A stretch of 64,000 bases of DNA, taken from assembly GCA_943735955.1 (NCBI GenBank), contig OX030963.1, positions 4,375,658 through 4,439,657 of the forward strand, written 5' to 3'. This stretch comes from Piscicola geometra (Eukaryota; Annelida; Clitellata; Hirudinida; Piscicolidae). The notes below the pieces were generated by a model. That model saw only the letters and a list, made by a program, of their open reading frames with translations. It was not told where the DNA came from and made no database searches. Positions 27,501 to 40,500 of the stretch are shown here, piece by piece. The position numbers and the translations under genes were made by a program. Position 1 is the first letter of the stretch; the number at the start of each line of letters is the position of its first letter.

Positions 27501-30500
27501 TTTCAAACTTTTATTTTTTATATCAATACATGTGAGGCCAAGCTTCTGACAGATTGGGCCAGAAAATTCCATTTGAAGACAACTGTATTTTAAAGTTAAA
27601 AAAATTATCATTTGTAAAGTTGTTACGCTCAAATGGCTTAATTTATTATTATGGACTCTAAGCTATGAATATCATAAGAACCAATAAAATGAATGTAAAT
27701 AAATCAAACTTAAAAAAATAAACCAACCAAGAATAACTATGAATTTTTAAATAATATAGGAATTTAGCATTTAAACGGCGATAACTATTCAACAGATGAT
27801 ATAAAAGCAAAAACTTAATTGTGATGCGCTTTACATTTAATAAAATGCTATACGTATCAATCAATCAATCACTAATAATTTGTATAGCGCCCTTTACTAA
27901 GTGAACAAAAGCGCTCAGCCATCACGTCCCAAACAAGTACGTCTTCAGGCCTCGACGGAAAGTTATGAGTGACTTAGTTGAAGTTAAAGAAGAAGGTAAA
28001 GAATTCCATAAAAGAGGACCACAGTAAGAAAAAGAACGTTTAGCAAAAGAGTGTTTAACTGGAAAACGAAAAGAACGATTAAAGGTGGATGATCTTAGAC
28101 CAGATTTAGGGGGTTGTTTAATTAGATTTTTAAGATAGATTGGAGCATTACAGTTATGAATTTTAAACATATTTAGGCATATTTTAAAAGTCACTCTAGA
28201 TCTCAAAGGTAGCCAATGTAACAAACGAAGATAAGGAGAAATGTGAGAAAACTTAGGAGCACGAGCAACAAGACGAGCAGCACAATTGAAGGTTTTATTT
28301 AGAGGAGCCAAAGTAGTATTAGGGAGACCATAGTAAAGAGAGTTGCAATAATCAATCCTGGACAGAACTAGAGAAGATACAAGAAGTTGTAGGGTAGGAT
28401 CATCGAGAAAAGGAAGAAGCTGTTTAATACGACGAATGTGGAAGTAGCAAGATTTAGAGACAGATAGAATTTGAGGAGCTAAAGACAAGTTAGAATCAAA
28501 AATAAAACCAAGGCTACGAATAGAAGATGAAGGGTTTAGAGAGAGTGAAGAGGGAGGAGGCAAAACTAAATAAGGAAGAGATAGTAAAGACTTTGATTTT
28601 TTATTGAAATATATGAGTTCAAATTTGTCCGGATTAAGTTTGAGAAACATAGAAGAAGCCCAAGAGATTATAGATTGAAGACAGAGAGTTATTTTATCAA
28701 CAGTAAGGTCAAGAGAAGAGTCAGTAAAAGATGTATAAATATAGGAGTCGTCAGCATAAATTTGACTGTTTAGAGAAGATGACGAAATAATATTAGGTAG
28801 TTCCGAGGCATAAAGAATAAAAAGTAAGGGACCAAGAATTGAGCCCTGTGGAACACCATAAGATAAAGAAACAGGAGAAGAACGAGAAGATTCTATTGAT
28901 ACATAGGAAGTTCGCTCAGAAAAGTAGGATTTAAGCCAGATAAGAGAGGAACCAGAAATATTAAAGGAAGAGTCTAAAACATTTAATAAAAGCGTATGGT
29001 CGACAGTGTCAAAAGCAGCTGAAAAGTCAAGGCATAAAAGAAGAGAAGAGGCATTAGAATCAGAAGTTAAAATAAGGTCATTATAGAGTTTAAGTGAAGC
29101 AGTTTCAGTGGAGTGGCCAATTCTGAAACCAGATTGAGAGGAAGGAAGTAGTGAGTGTTTTTCTAGATAGAAGATTAATTGTTGAGAAATAACTTTTTCA
29201 AGGACCTTAGAAAGAAAGGAAATGTTAGATACAGGTCTATAACTGGATAAGGATGCAGGATCAAGAGAAGGCTTCTTAATTGTAGGAATAATAAATGAAG
29301 ATTTGAGGGCAGACGGAAATTTAGATGTAGACAAAGATAAGTTAACCAAATCCAGAACAATAGGATAGAATAAAAAAGAGAGTTCTTTAAAAAGGGTTGT
29401 AGGAATAAGATCTAGAGAACAAGAAGTGGGAGACATAGAATTAATTATATTTGTAAGATGGTCCAATGTGACAGGAGAAAAGGATGATAATGATTCAGAA
29501 GTGAACTTAGTAAAAGATGGTGTAGGCCTATTATAAGACGAAGATCTAATATTAGATATTTTATTAGTTAGAAATTCAAGATAGTCATCAAGAGAGAAAG
29601 ATGGAGGAGGAGAGTTTTTATGATTTGTATTTTAAAAGCCACAAACGGAGGAGCACTTTTTTTCAATGAAGTTGATATCATTTAAAAGATTAGGAAATGT
29701 ACTTTCAGAATGTATTTGCTAGATTTTAATTATATTATTAAAAGTAGGTTAAAATTCAAAGTGAAAAATTTAAAGTTCATTTTCTCGTTTAATTATTTGA
29801 GAAATAATTTTCTAGCATTCGGTTTAAAGTAGGAAATTCAAATACGATTTTAATGATATATAATTCATTTATATACATTATATTTTGGTTTCTGAATTTG
29901 AAAAATGAACAAGTAGGTGTCGATTCAAAAAGTCCAGATGCCTCAGCGTAAAGTTGACTTGATATGATATTCAGTTTTAAATATTGGTTTTTTAAGCTTA
30001 GTTAATTAAATTTTACTTTTTATTAAATTTTTTTAATGAAAAAATGGTTAAACTTTCATTTAATTACAATTTGAATTTTATTTAAAAGCTAGAACCTTAA
30101 ATAAAAGCAATTTATTGTGCTGATTGCACGTATTAACGAAATTCGCCACTTTTAGCTCATTTGCATATCGTTCGTGGCGGTTGCTAATTATGATTAGTAT
30201 TGGTCTAAAAAAATAGTTTTTATTATTATGGAAAAAAGTTATTATTGTGATAAAGATAAAAATAATAATATAAATACAAATAAATTTGTTAATGAAAATA
30301 TAATTATTCTTGTAAGCATGTTGCCTGAGGTAGTTGAGTACGATGTTGAAGTATTGAGGGTCTCTGTCTATCATGTATGCCCCTGTGTCATCCTGTGTGT
30401 GTGTGTGTGTGTATGTATGTATTTGTGTGCATGTGTATGTTTGTGTGCATGCATGTGTCTGTGCCTTATGTGTGTGTGTATCATTCATATCTTACTTCAC

Positions 30501-31062
30501 AGCTGACCACAAGACCCATTTTCATGCTGGCATTCTCTTATCAGTGGATATCAGCTCATGAAGCTATTCACGATCATCATCATTACCATCATTTATATCA
30601 TAATCATCATCGTCACCTTATCAGTTTCAAGGGAGCAGTCGTCTTGGCAGAGTCTGTAGAGGAATGAGTTCGGGTCCTTGCTTAGAGTGCATTTGGTGGT
30701 CATGAAAAGCTGAAATATTAATAATATTAATTTAATATTGTTGAAGTAGATGAGAAAGTACTGAAAAGTTTGAATTTACTGAGTTATTTATGAATTTGTA
30801 AGTATAAACAAATATTTTTTTACAAATATTAAATTTAATATTGTATAGAATTTTGAAAATAAAATAAAAATTGAAATTTAATGTGATGACAAACCTGTCC
30901 GCCAACATTTAGACGTATCCAATTAGAAGGTGGTTTTGAGTCATTTTTATTTTGTGAATTATTTGCAAATTTTTTATCTTTTATTTTAATCTCAGCTAAT
31001 TTTTGACTTATTTCAAAGCTATTTTCTATTTTTTCGGAGTGATTTAAACTTACTTGCGCCAT
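24501..31062 (-). CDS. KCTD5: KCTD2/5/17-type BTB adaptor for CUL3 ubiquitin ligase
   Basis: Eight exons in phase: 31062-30895, 30709-30617, 30392-30325, 26447-26407, 26223-26159, 25471-25373, 25088-24951, 24521-24501. They give 230 residues; human KCTD5 has 234. The T1/BTB domain runs from [15 protein letters not shown] through [60 protein letters not shown]. The C-terminal family block has [35 protein letters not shown] and [10 protein letters not shown]. Family members form pentamers that bind CUL3 and direct ubiquitination, including of G-protein beta-gamma. Intron 3 (30324-26448) has a GC donor (CAG|GCAACA), needed to read LRHGR, and contains a LINE in the same orientation. The donor of exon 5 (ATG|GTCACC) is weak; TTG|GTACGC nearby is an in-phase alternative. 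The acceptor of exon 3 is built from CA repeat. The gene starts head-to-head with ODAD4. Confidence 0.92.
25475..25615. repeat. GGAT tetranucleotide array in a KCTD intron
   Basis: GGATGGATGGAT runs with interspersed GTATAGATATATGGATGG units, starting a few bases from the acceptor of KCTD exon 6. Confidence 0.85.
25738..26078. repeat. 12-bp AT-only minisatellite
   Basis: About 28 copies of AAATTAAATAAT, almost perfect, inside the KCTD intron between exons 5 and 6. One strand reads as an endless Leu-Phe-Asn frame, which is an artefact. Confidence 0.95.
27857..29640 (-). mobile_element. 5'-truncated CR1/L2-group LINE with intact RT frame
   Basis: A minus-strand non-LTR retrotransposon copy in KCTD intron 3, in the same direction as KCTD. 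The 3' end has an AGCGC...GCGCT stem-loop and a (TTGA)n tail at 27857-27870. The 5' end breaks off near 29630-29640 without an endonuclease domain, as expected for incomplete reverse transcription. Similar tails lie at 22561 and 58827. I did not identify a target-site duplication. Confidence 0.85.
27922..29628 (-). CDS. LINE reverse transcriptase (partial ORF2)
   Basis: An uninterrupted frame of about 568 residues, open at its N-terminal end. Reverse-transcriptase blocks appear in order: [38 protein letters not shown] (catalytic Asp), [26 protein letters not shown] (catalytic YADD), [11 protein letters not shown], then a C-terminal region with the [12 protein letters not shown] and LHWLPL blocks common in CR1/L2-type elements. 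No endonuclease is present. It copies element RNA at a nicked target (TPRT) in active relatives; without the 5' part this copy is unlikely to be autonomous. The clean frame suggests a recent insertion. Confidence 0.85.
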   Translation of the reverse strand, partial: TNHKNSPPPSFSLDDYLEFLTNKISNIRSSSYNRPTPSFTKFTSESLSSFSPVTLDHLTNIINSMSPTSCSLDLIPTTLFKELSFLFYPIVLDLVNLSLSTSKFPSALKSSFIIPTIKKPSLDPASLSSYRPVSNISFLSKVLEKVISQQLIFYLEKHSLLPSSQSGFRIGHSTETASLKLYNDLILTSDSNASSLLLCLDFSAAFDTVDHTLLLNVLDSSFNISGSSLIWLKSYFSERTSYVSIESSRSSPVSLSYGVPQGSILGPLLFILYASELPNIISSSSLNSQIYADDSYIYTSFTDSSLDLTVDKITLCLQSIISWASSMFLKLNPDKFELIYFNKKSKSLLSLPYLVLPPPSSLSLNPSSSIRSLGFIFDSNLSLAPQILSVSKSCYFHIRRIKQLLPFLDDPTLQLLVSSLVLSRIDYCNSLYYGLPNTTLAPLNKTFNCAARLVARAPKFSHISPYLRLLHWLPLRSRVTFKICLNMFKIHNCNAPIYLKNLIKQPPKSGLRSSTFNRSFRFPVKHSFAKRSFSYCGPLLWNSLPSSLTSTKSLITFRRGLKTYLFGT

Positions 31063-31427
31063 TTTAATAATATTTCACGTTTAAAAGTTAACCATTTGAA
31101 AACTAAGTAATTTAATTAAATTAATTTCAACAGAAATGCACTCTAGATATTAAATGCATTAATTTTGTTAAAGTTATTATTATTATTTAATTTAAATTGT
31201 AATAAAAAACTTTTTAATAGTTTTTGAAATAAGACGACGGTTATGAAATAAAACAAAATTTAAATATTCGCATAAAAGAATGTCAAAATGAAAAAAGCAA
31301 TTATTCATAATGACTAAATGAATGCTCATCAGATTCTAAATAAAAATGAACTAAAACTTCAACTAAATACCTCTATTTATCTTTTACTCAAGCATTAAAC
31401 ATTAAATTATAGTAAATTGTGAAAAAA
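31063..31427. promoter_or_regulatory. Shared divergent promoter of KCTD and ODAD4
   Basis: Only 365 bases separate the start codons of the minus-strand KCTD gene and the plus-strand ODAD4 gene. The spacer is AT-rich with no recognisable TATA or CCAAT arrangement. Bidirectional function is inference from geometry. Confidence 0.45.
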
Positions 31428-34400
31428 ATGCCACCAATAAGATTCTTCTTTCCTGAAGTGGAGGAGGGAGAAAACAGCAAGGAAGAAGTGCCCAAGCACA
31501 TTCTCTTCGACCAGTACAGGTTAGGTCTTAACCGTTTACCCTTAAAAACTGCTCCAATACAGTAAAGGGTTTTTAAAGGGGTGTAAACGCAAAAAGAAAT
31601 GCACACCCGAAAGAAAATAGTTAAAAAACGTTTGATTTGAGTATCTCGCAAATAACTTTTCTAAAATATTTTCACCAAGGTCTGAGGCTTCCATGCTGGT
31701 TGCGAGGAAGAAATACAAGATAGCCAACCACTACTTCCACTTGGTAATATTGAATAAAGATCTTTTTCAAATTTATAAAAATGCTACGAACCGCTTTGTT
31801 TATCCACCCCATGCACATAACCCGTCTCATTTATGACCCTGTCCTTGGTACTTTTAAATCGACTTCTTAACTTTTCAAACACTATTTAATGAATCGAACA
31901 TTCTTTTTTCGGCCCTTCAAACCATACACACACCACTAATACTACTGCTTGAACTACAACTACTGCTACTACCACCACTATCGCCCCCATCATCATCATC
32001 ACCACCACCACCACCACAATGATAGTCTCTTCAGTTCAACAAAGAGAACGTCACAACCCTCTCCAACCGATCCTACTGCAACCTTAAGTTTGCCGATACA
32101 ATTACGTCATTGTATCTATCTATGTAGCAATTATATATATCTTATACAATACAATAATTGTAAAGTTATTAACATAAAAAAAACATTTCACAGCCATCGT
32201 AAAAGCACCATTAACAAAGCACCATTACCACGAACTCAGTCAACTTCACCACAAACCCTTTGCCAGATTCTCAATATCTACCTCCACCACCACCATCACC
32301 ACTACCACTTCCACCACAACCTTCACCACCTTTACTACCACCTCCACTACAACCTTCACCACCACCACATCTACTACCTCCACCACTACCATCACCACTA
32401 CCATTGCCACCACTACTACTATCATCACTACCATCACCACCTCCACCACCACCACCACCACCACCATCATCATCATCACCATCATCCACCACCACAGACT
32501 GGGCAATCTGAAATGGGCGATGAAAGATATCGACCTCGTTCTCGACAGACAACCCAAAAACATCTCCGTGTGTGGGAGGAGGGAGGGGGGAGGAGGGAAG
32601 GAGGAGGGAGGAGGGAGGAGGAAGGAGGGAGGGGGGAGAAGAAAGGGGGGAGGGGGGAGGAGGGAGGAGAGAGGGGGGAGGAGGGAGGGGGGAGGAGGGA
32701 GGAGGGAGGAGGGAGGGGGGAGGAGGGAGGAGGGAGGAGGGAGGGGGGAATGAGGGAGGGGGGAGGAGGGAGGAGGGAGGGGGGAGGAGGGAGGGGGAAG
32801 GAGGGAAGAGGAAGGAGGGAAGAGGGAGGAAGGGGGAAGAGGGAGAGGGGAGGGGGGAGAAATAAAAAAAGGAAAATAAAAAATGGGTGGTTTCAAGATG
32901 GAGATTTTTTTATTCTTCATTATTATATTGTGGGATGAAAATGGGTGACAAAAAATATATAAATCCCAAAAATTAAAATTTGAAAAAATTAAAATAGAAT
33001 GACTAAACAAACGTTGTAGACCTCATTTCAAATACAAATCTTATTTTTAATATAAAAAGAAAGAAGCCCTAAAGAAATGTGTAGATTTTACCTCAAATTA
33101 AAATCTTACTTTTCGGCATATCTTTTTCTTTTCCCAAAAAAAATTAATATTTTTGCATTTCATTTTTCTTCGTCCCACAGGCACTGCTACAGAAGGCAGA
33201 CATTTTTTTCGCGATGGGCAAACTGGAAATGGCGCTTACCTACTACTACCGAGTGCAGTGGCTGGGCAAGAAGCTGAAGCGACCTCAGCTCTGGATCTAC
33301 ATTTGCCACACTGCCATCGTTAACATTATCGGAGGTGGGTCGTGTGTTTCGGTGGTGGGTTGGATCAGATGGAGTAGGTGTTTCGGTGGTTGGTTGGATC
33401 AGTTGGAGTAGGTGTTTGGGTGGTGGGTTAGATCAGTTGGAGTAGGTGTTTCGGTGGGTTAGAAGGGTCGATTGAGGTGGGTTAGAATGAGCGAGAAGGT
33501 ATGGCCCATACGGTATGGGCTGGTCAAAAATAGTTTGAGCGAAATTTTTTAAAATTAAAAATTACGGATAAAAACTCTGCAACAACAAAACACAGATCCC
33601 AAGATGAAGTTGACGACAGAGGGGGATTTGCAATTCCTACAGAACCAAATCAACGAAGTTGCTGTTGTTTTATGTTGTTGTTTTGGAGGGGTTGGTTGTA
33701 GTTTTAAGGGTGAGTTGTTGATGTAAGTGTGAGTGGTTGGAGGGGGTTTTGTTGTGGTTGTTGTTGAAAGTGTAGTAGGTGTTGGCGTTGTGTTTTGGGG
33801 GTATTTTTCTGCAAATGTAACTTTCAAAACCACTGTATATACTCTTCTAGAATGTGTTTGTAGGAATCGAAGCCAAGATCTATGGCCCATATATCCCATT
33901 GGTCTGAATCGCAAGTCGTTAACCACTTGGTCACCCGTCCAACCACACAGGATCGGATTTCGAGCGTGGGCAAATCGTTCCAGCCCCGAAAGAAGGAGGC
34001 GATTCTAAGCGAGAACAACGTCACATTCGACAGCATCACCGACATCTCAAAGAATCGAAAGATTGTCAAGTGAGAGAAGGAGGAGGAGGAGGAGGTGGAA
34101 GAAGAGGTGGAAGGGAGGAGGTGGAGGGGAGGAGGTGGAGGGGAGGAGGTGGAGGAGGAAGAGGAAAAGTAGGAGGAAGAGGTGGAAAAGGAGGAAGAAG
34201 GGAGGAGGAGGGGAAGAAGGAGGGGAAAAAAAGAATATGACTGAAGAAGAAGAGAAGGAAAAAGAAAAGAGAAGAGGGCAATAATAGTTATTTTAGAAGT
34301 AGTTTTACAAATGAGAGTTTTTTTCAAATAAAAACTTATTTTTCTTTGCTTTTAATTCTAATAAAATCAATTTTGAATTCATAATTATAATCTCCATCAT

Positions 34401-34538
34401 TATCATCATCATTCCTCAAACCAACCCAATCATCATCATCATGACCACATCGTGCTAATAGTAATGATACCATCCAGCTTAATGGGAAACTTGTATCACG
34501 ACCGTCTGCAATTCGAAAGAATGTTCAAGGAGGCAGGT

Positions 34539-34578
<40 letters not shown>

Positions 34579-37500
34579 CGATGATGATGACGATGATGAT
34601 GATAAGGATGATGATGATGATGATTATCATGATTATGACGATGATTGTGATCATGAATTTGATATTAAATTAAAAAAATTTATTGATCACTTTTTATTAC
34701 ATATTTATACTTTTATTGATTTTGACTCAGTGTTGAGGTTAGGATGATGATGATGTTGATTATGATGCTGAAGAAGATGATGCTGATGATGACTCCCATG
34801 ATGATGATGATGATGATAACTCTCATAATGATGATGATGATACTGCGCCAAACAGACGCGGACTCTCGTCTGGGCAAGCAGGTTCGCAGGAGGTCTTATG
34901 CCATGATAGAGTACATCGACAAGCAGGTGGTTGTGGTTGTTGTTGTTGTTGTGGTTGTTGTTGTGGTTGTTGTTGTGGTTGTTGTTGTGGTTGTTGTGGC
35001 TGTTTTTGTGGTTGTGGTTGTTGTTGTGGTTGTTGTTGTGGTTGTTGTGGTTGTTGTTGTTGTGGTTGTTGTTGTGGTTGTTGTTGTGGTTGTTGTGGCT
35101 GTTTTTGTGGTTGTGGTTGTTGTTGTGGTTGTGGTTGTTGTTGTGGTTGTTGTGGTTGTTGTTGTTGTGGTTGTTGTGGTTGTTGTTGTGGTTGTTGTTG
35201 TAGTTGTGGTTGTTGTTGTTGTTGTGGTTGTTGTTGTTGTTGTGGTTGTTGTTGTGGTTGTTGTTGTGGTTGTTGTGGTTGTTTTTGTGGTTGTGGTTGT
35301 TGTTGTGGTTGTGGTTGTTGTTGTGGTTGTTGTGGTTGTTGTTGTTGTGGTTGTTGTGGTTGTTGTTGTGGTTGTTGTTGTGGTTGTTGTTGTAGTTGTG
35401 GTTGTTGTTGTGGTTTTTGTTGTGGTTGTGGTTGTTGTTGTGGTTGTGGTTGTTGTTGTGGTTGTTGTTGTGGTTGTTGTGGTTGTTGTTGTTGTGGTTG
35501 TTGTTGTGGTTGTTGTTGTGGTTGTGGTTGTTGTTGTGGTTGTGGTTGTTGTTGTGGTTGTGGTTGTTGTGGTTGTTGTTGTTGTTGTGGTTGTTGTGGT
35601 TGTTGTGGTTTGGGATTGTGATTGTTGTTGTGGTTGTTTTTGTGGCTGTTGTGTTAGTTGTTGTTAATAGATTGGTGAGTGCAGCAGTACTAGTAGTTGT
35701 TGCTTGGAAGTTTCATAGTTTTTCATGAATTTCTCTTGACCCTTTCTCACTCTTCTATCCCTCTTCCATTGATCCTTCTCTCCCTCCATCCCCTCCACCA
35801 ACCCCTTTCTCTTTTTTTCTCTTTCCATCCACCTCCTTCTTTTCCCAACCATCTTCCCCCTCTCAACCTCCTCTCCCCCTTCCCCTCGCCCCTTCCCAGA
35901 TGCTACGTCGTCTCTACGAGAAGCCACCAGGCACGGCCGTGAAGAGGGAGTCGGTGTTACCCTCGATCGCTCAACAGAGAAACCAAATCAATTTGGCAGT
36001 CACCAGGGAGCTCAATCAGATCGACCTTGGTGGGTGAAGTGTGGTTGGGGGTGAGAAAAGAAAAGCTTAGAGAAGATTGGTGGAGGAGAAAAGTGTTTAA
36101 GAAAAAAGAAAGGGCTGGTAAGAAGAGAGTGTTAGAGGGAAAGAAATGGGTTGTAAGGATAGAAGAAAGGTGGTTGAAGGAAGTGGCGTGGTTAAAGTTA
36201 TTTGTTTCAAAAGTATTCTGTAGTTTTAATTTGGGTAAAGCTGGTTTTCGAAATAATTTCAAATCAGTTTAACTAAATTATTTTCAGCTTTAATTCCACG
36301 AAAAAAACCATAAAAAACCTAAATTTAAATTTAATTATTAAATCGAAAATCCTCAAACCTACCTCTTTTCCACCAGAACAACGTGAGGGAGAATACAACA
36401 AGAGTTTGGAACGGGCTGAGGCCCTCTTGGAGTCTGTCTTGGAATACCCGGAGGGGGTTGTGCGCAAGCGGTTTGTGGTGGAAAGGATCAGGTGGTATGG
36501 TGTGGTGTAAAAGGGTAAGGGGGAGGAGGGAAAGAAGGCTAGAAAAATCATGGTTAATGAGAACTTGCATTTGAAACTACCACAATGTTGCACCAGCAAA
36601 CCTCCAGCATGAGAGAACCACCACCACTACAACTACCAAACCACCACCACTACAACTACCAAACCACCACCACTACAACAACCAAACCACCACCACTACA
36701 ACTACCAAACCACCACCACTACAACTACCGAACCACCACCACTACAACTACCAAACCACCACCACTACAACTACCAAACCACCACCACTACAACTACCAA
36801 ATCACCACCACTACAACTACCAAACCACCACCACTACAACTACCAAACCACCACTACCAAAACTACCAAACCACCACCACTACAACTACCAAACCACCAC
36901 TACCAAAACTACTAAACCACTACAACTACAACTACCAAACCACCACTACTAAAACTACCAAACCACCACCACTACAATTACCAAACCATCACAACATTAC
37001 CAAAATACTACAACACCACCACCAGTATAACACCAATCCACCCCCACGACACAAAACCAAACCATCACCATCACATACAAAACTAAACGCTAACCACGAA
37101 ACTATCACACCACTACAACCAAACCACAACAATACCAAACACCACAAACCACTACCTCACCACCACCACACCAATCTACAACTACCAAGCTACAGCCAAA
37201 CCACCACCACCACTACAACTAAACCACAACCACATCAAACCACAACCACACCAAACCACAATCACACCAAACCACAACCACACCAAACCACAACCACACC
37301 AAACCACAACCACACCAAACCACAACCACACCAAACCACAACCACACAAAACCACAACCACACCAAACCACAACCACACCAAACCACAACCACACCAAAC
37401 CACAACCACACCAAACCACAACCACACCAAACCACAACCACACCAAACCACAACCACACCAAACCACAAGCACACCAAACCACAACCATGCCAAACCACC

Positions 37501-40500
37501 ACAACCACACCAAACCACAACCACACCAAACCACAACCAAACCACCACAACCACACCAAACCACAACCACAAAACCACCACACCCACACCAAACCATAAC
37601 CACACCAAACCACACCAAACCACAACCACAAAACCACCAAACCACCACAACCACATCACACCACTGCAGCGAGGAAGTCATAGCCACCATATACGGCTAC
37701 ATGGGAAACTCCTACGTTAAGCTCGACGACTTGCACAAGGCGCTCACGTTCTTCAAGAAGGAAAAAGATCTCTCGAATCGACAGTTTGTGCTGAATGTTT
37801 AACAAAATTTACAGTTTTTAATGTTTAAAAAGTGTAAAAAATTTTGTTAAAAAAACTAAAAGTATTTTAATGTTTTAAACATTAAAAGTATTCTAATGTT
37901 CAAAAAACAATTTTTTTTTCTCGAAACATTAAGGTTTATAACATTGTTTCAATTCGCTGTAATTTTTTAAATACTTAAAAAAACTTCAACAGTCGTCTCG
38001 AGAACACCAAACTGCATTCGCTGTACTACATAGGCGTTGTGAATGTGTTGCAAGGAGACTTCAAGAAGGCTGCCGACATGTTGTTGCTGTTGCTGTTGTT
38101 GCTGTTGTTGTTTTTTAGATGTAGTTGAGGTTTTTTTTGTTTTTAAAATGTGAATTTCAAATCTAACACCAATCTCCAAGTTACACTACACTATTATAAG
38201 TCATTGTTAAAACATACCACATATTATTTCCACTCTTCCACCTCATCAGCAAATTCATTACCCACCTTATTCTCTCCACCCATCCTCTTCCCCCACACTC
38301 TAACCCACTCACCAGCCCTCACCCACCAATTCATAATGCAACCATAATGCAACCAACCACCCAGCTGGAACATTCGTCTTTCATACGCCAAGGCGGCTGA
38401 AGAGCGTTGCTGGTTACTGCACGAGATAGGCCGTTGCTACTATGCCCTCGATGATTACGAAAAAGCGCTCATCGTCAGCAATAAGGCCTTAGCCGAAGCC
38501 GCTTCGATCAACGATCAAGTGTGGATACTGAATTGTCTTGTGCTTGCCGGTCAGATTAAAGGTTTGGATGGTTGGGGGTTGGGGTGCTGGTTGATAATGG
38601 CCGTGAGTGACTGAGATGGTGGGCGCTGAGTTGAATAAAATAAATAGTGGGTGGTAGAGAAAGTGGATGACTGTTGGGACAAACCACCTATTACCCAAGT
38701 AACTGCCAACCAGCTTACCAACAAAACAACCAACGTCAACAGTTCGGATCCCCAACTTCGACAAAGCCATTGAGCATTACAACGAAGCATGGAAGATCGC
38801 TACAGCAATGGGTGAGTGGTATGTTGTGGCTAAGAGCAAGTAGAATAATTTCATATTTAAACATGATACTTCATTCATTTTTCAACATCTTTTCTTTCGG
38901 TCCATTCTTTGACGCTTCCAGTCTTCACCCCACCATCATTCCACCACAGTTCAATTTCCACTCCACCCCACCACCACTCCACCACAGTTCAAAATCCACT
39001 CCACTCCACCACCACTCCGCCACAGTTCAATCTCTACTTTTAAAATCTTCACCCTAACACCACTCCATCTCATTCCATCTTTCCAATCTTCACCCCACCA
39101 CCAATTCATCATAGTTCCATTTTCACCCAACTACCACAATCCACCACAGTTTGCCCTTTCAGTGTTCACCATTCCATCACAAACAAATTTTCAGCCTTCA
39201 TCCTACCACCACTCCATCTCAATCTACTTTTTACCCTTTCATCCTACCACCACTCCATCTCAATCTACTTTTTACCCTCTCATCCTACCACCACTCCATC
39301 TCAATCTACTTTTCATTCTTCACTCCACCACCACTCCAGCACTCCACCACCATCTCTATAGAGGATGAAGAGCTGGCGGAGAGTATAGAGAGAGCCATCA
39401 AAGACATCAAAAGTTTGATTCTCATTTCCAACGACAGCAACCATTGTATGTAGTGGTGGTGGTTGTGGTAGTTTTAGTGGTGGTTGTGGTAGTTTTAGTG
39501 GTGGTTGTGGTAGTTTCAGTGGTGTTTGTTTTGGTGGCTGTGCTTGTGGTGGTGTCGTGGTGGTTGTGGTGATGGTGCTTGGGGTGTAGTGGTGGTGCTT
39601 GTGGTGGTGTAGGTGTAGTGGTGCTTGTTTTGTTTAGGTAGTGGTGGTGTAACATAACATGAAATAGTGGGCGCTAATAAGTTGTATGCCCATATCCGAA
39701 TATAAAAAAACCATCGTATTACAAGAGCAAAAAAGCATTGGTGGCATTTGGGGTGGTGGTGGTGGTGCTGGTGGTTGTGAATTGGTGGTGGTAGTGGCGG
39801 TGTAGTGACGGTATTGTAGTGGTATATTGATAGTGCTGGCTGTAATAGTGTGGGAGTGTTGTTGGATTTTTTCACGTGTGGTAATTCGGTTGTTATATTC
39901 TTTTTTTTGCACTTTCAGTGACCCAGAAATCAGAAATTGGTGAGGAAGTAAAACACATCCAAGATTCGTTTCAATACTTAAAACTTTAATTTATTAAATA
40001 TTTTTTTAAAATAAGATTTGGTCTATTAAGTATTATAATTAATAATAGTAATAATAAAAATATTAATTTTTTAAATATTAATTTTTATTTCCTAGAAGAC
40101 GCTTTCAAGCATGCGATGGTGCAAACGAAAAAGACTGAATACTTGAGTGAGATGCATGCATGCATGGATGAATGCATGAATTCTTATGTGAATGCATGAA
40201 TGCAAGCCTATGTGAATAGATGGAAAAATGGATGGAAAATGCATGGATGAAAGAATGCTTAAAATAGAAGTTTAAAATGCATGAAATCATAACTAAATCA
40301 CCTTTAAATCAACTCGAATCTAGTGGCCGAAGAAACCCACAAGCAAGAAAGTAAGAATAATCTTAATTATTCTATGACGGTACACTGACACCTTCACACA
40401 CCGACACTTTCACATACTGACACTTTCACATACTGACACTTTCACATACTGACACCTTCACATACTGACACCTTCACACACCGACACTTTCACATACTGA

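Noticed and set aside
31744..32501. Apparent splice-phase clash between ODAD4 exons at 31743 and 32498
   Set aside because: Resolved by a 53-base exon (32035-32087) encoding NVTTLSNRSYCNL, which restores both phase and the TPR pattern.
31949..32938. 329-codon plus-strand frame
   Set aside because: It mixes intron repeats (CCA, GGAGGG) with ODAD4 exon 4 read in the wrong frame.
34744..35667. Poly-Val protein of about 300 residues
   Set aside because: It spans an intron repeat; ODAD4 exons 9 and 10 join in phase across it.
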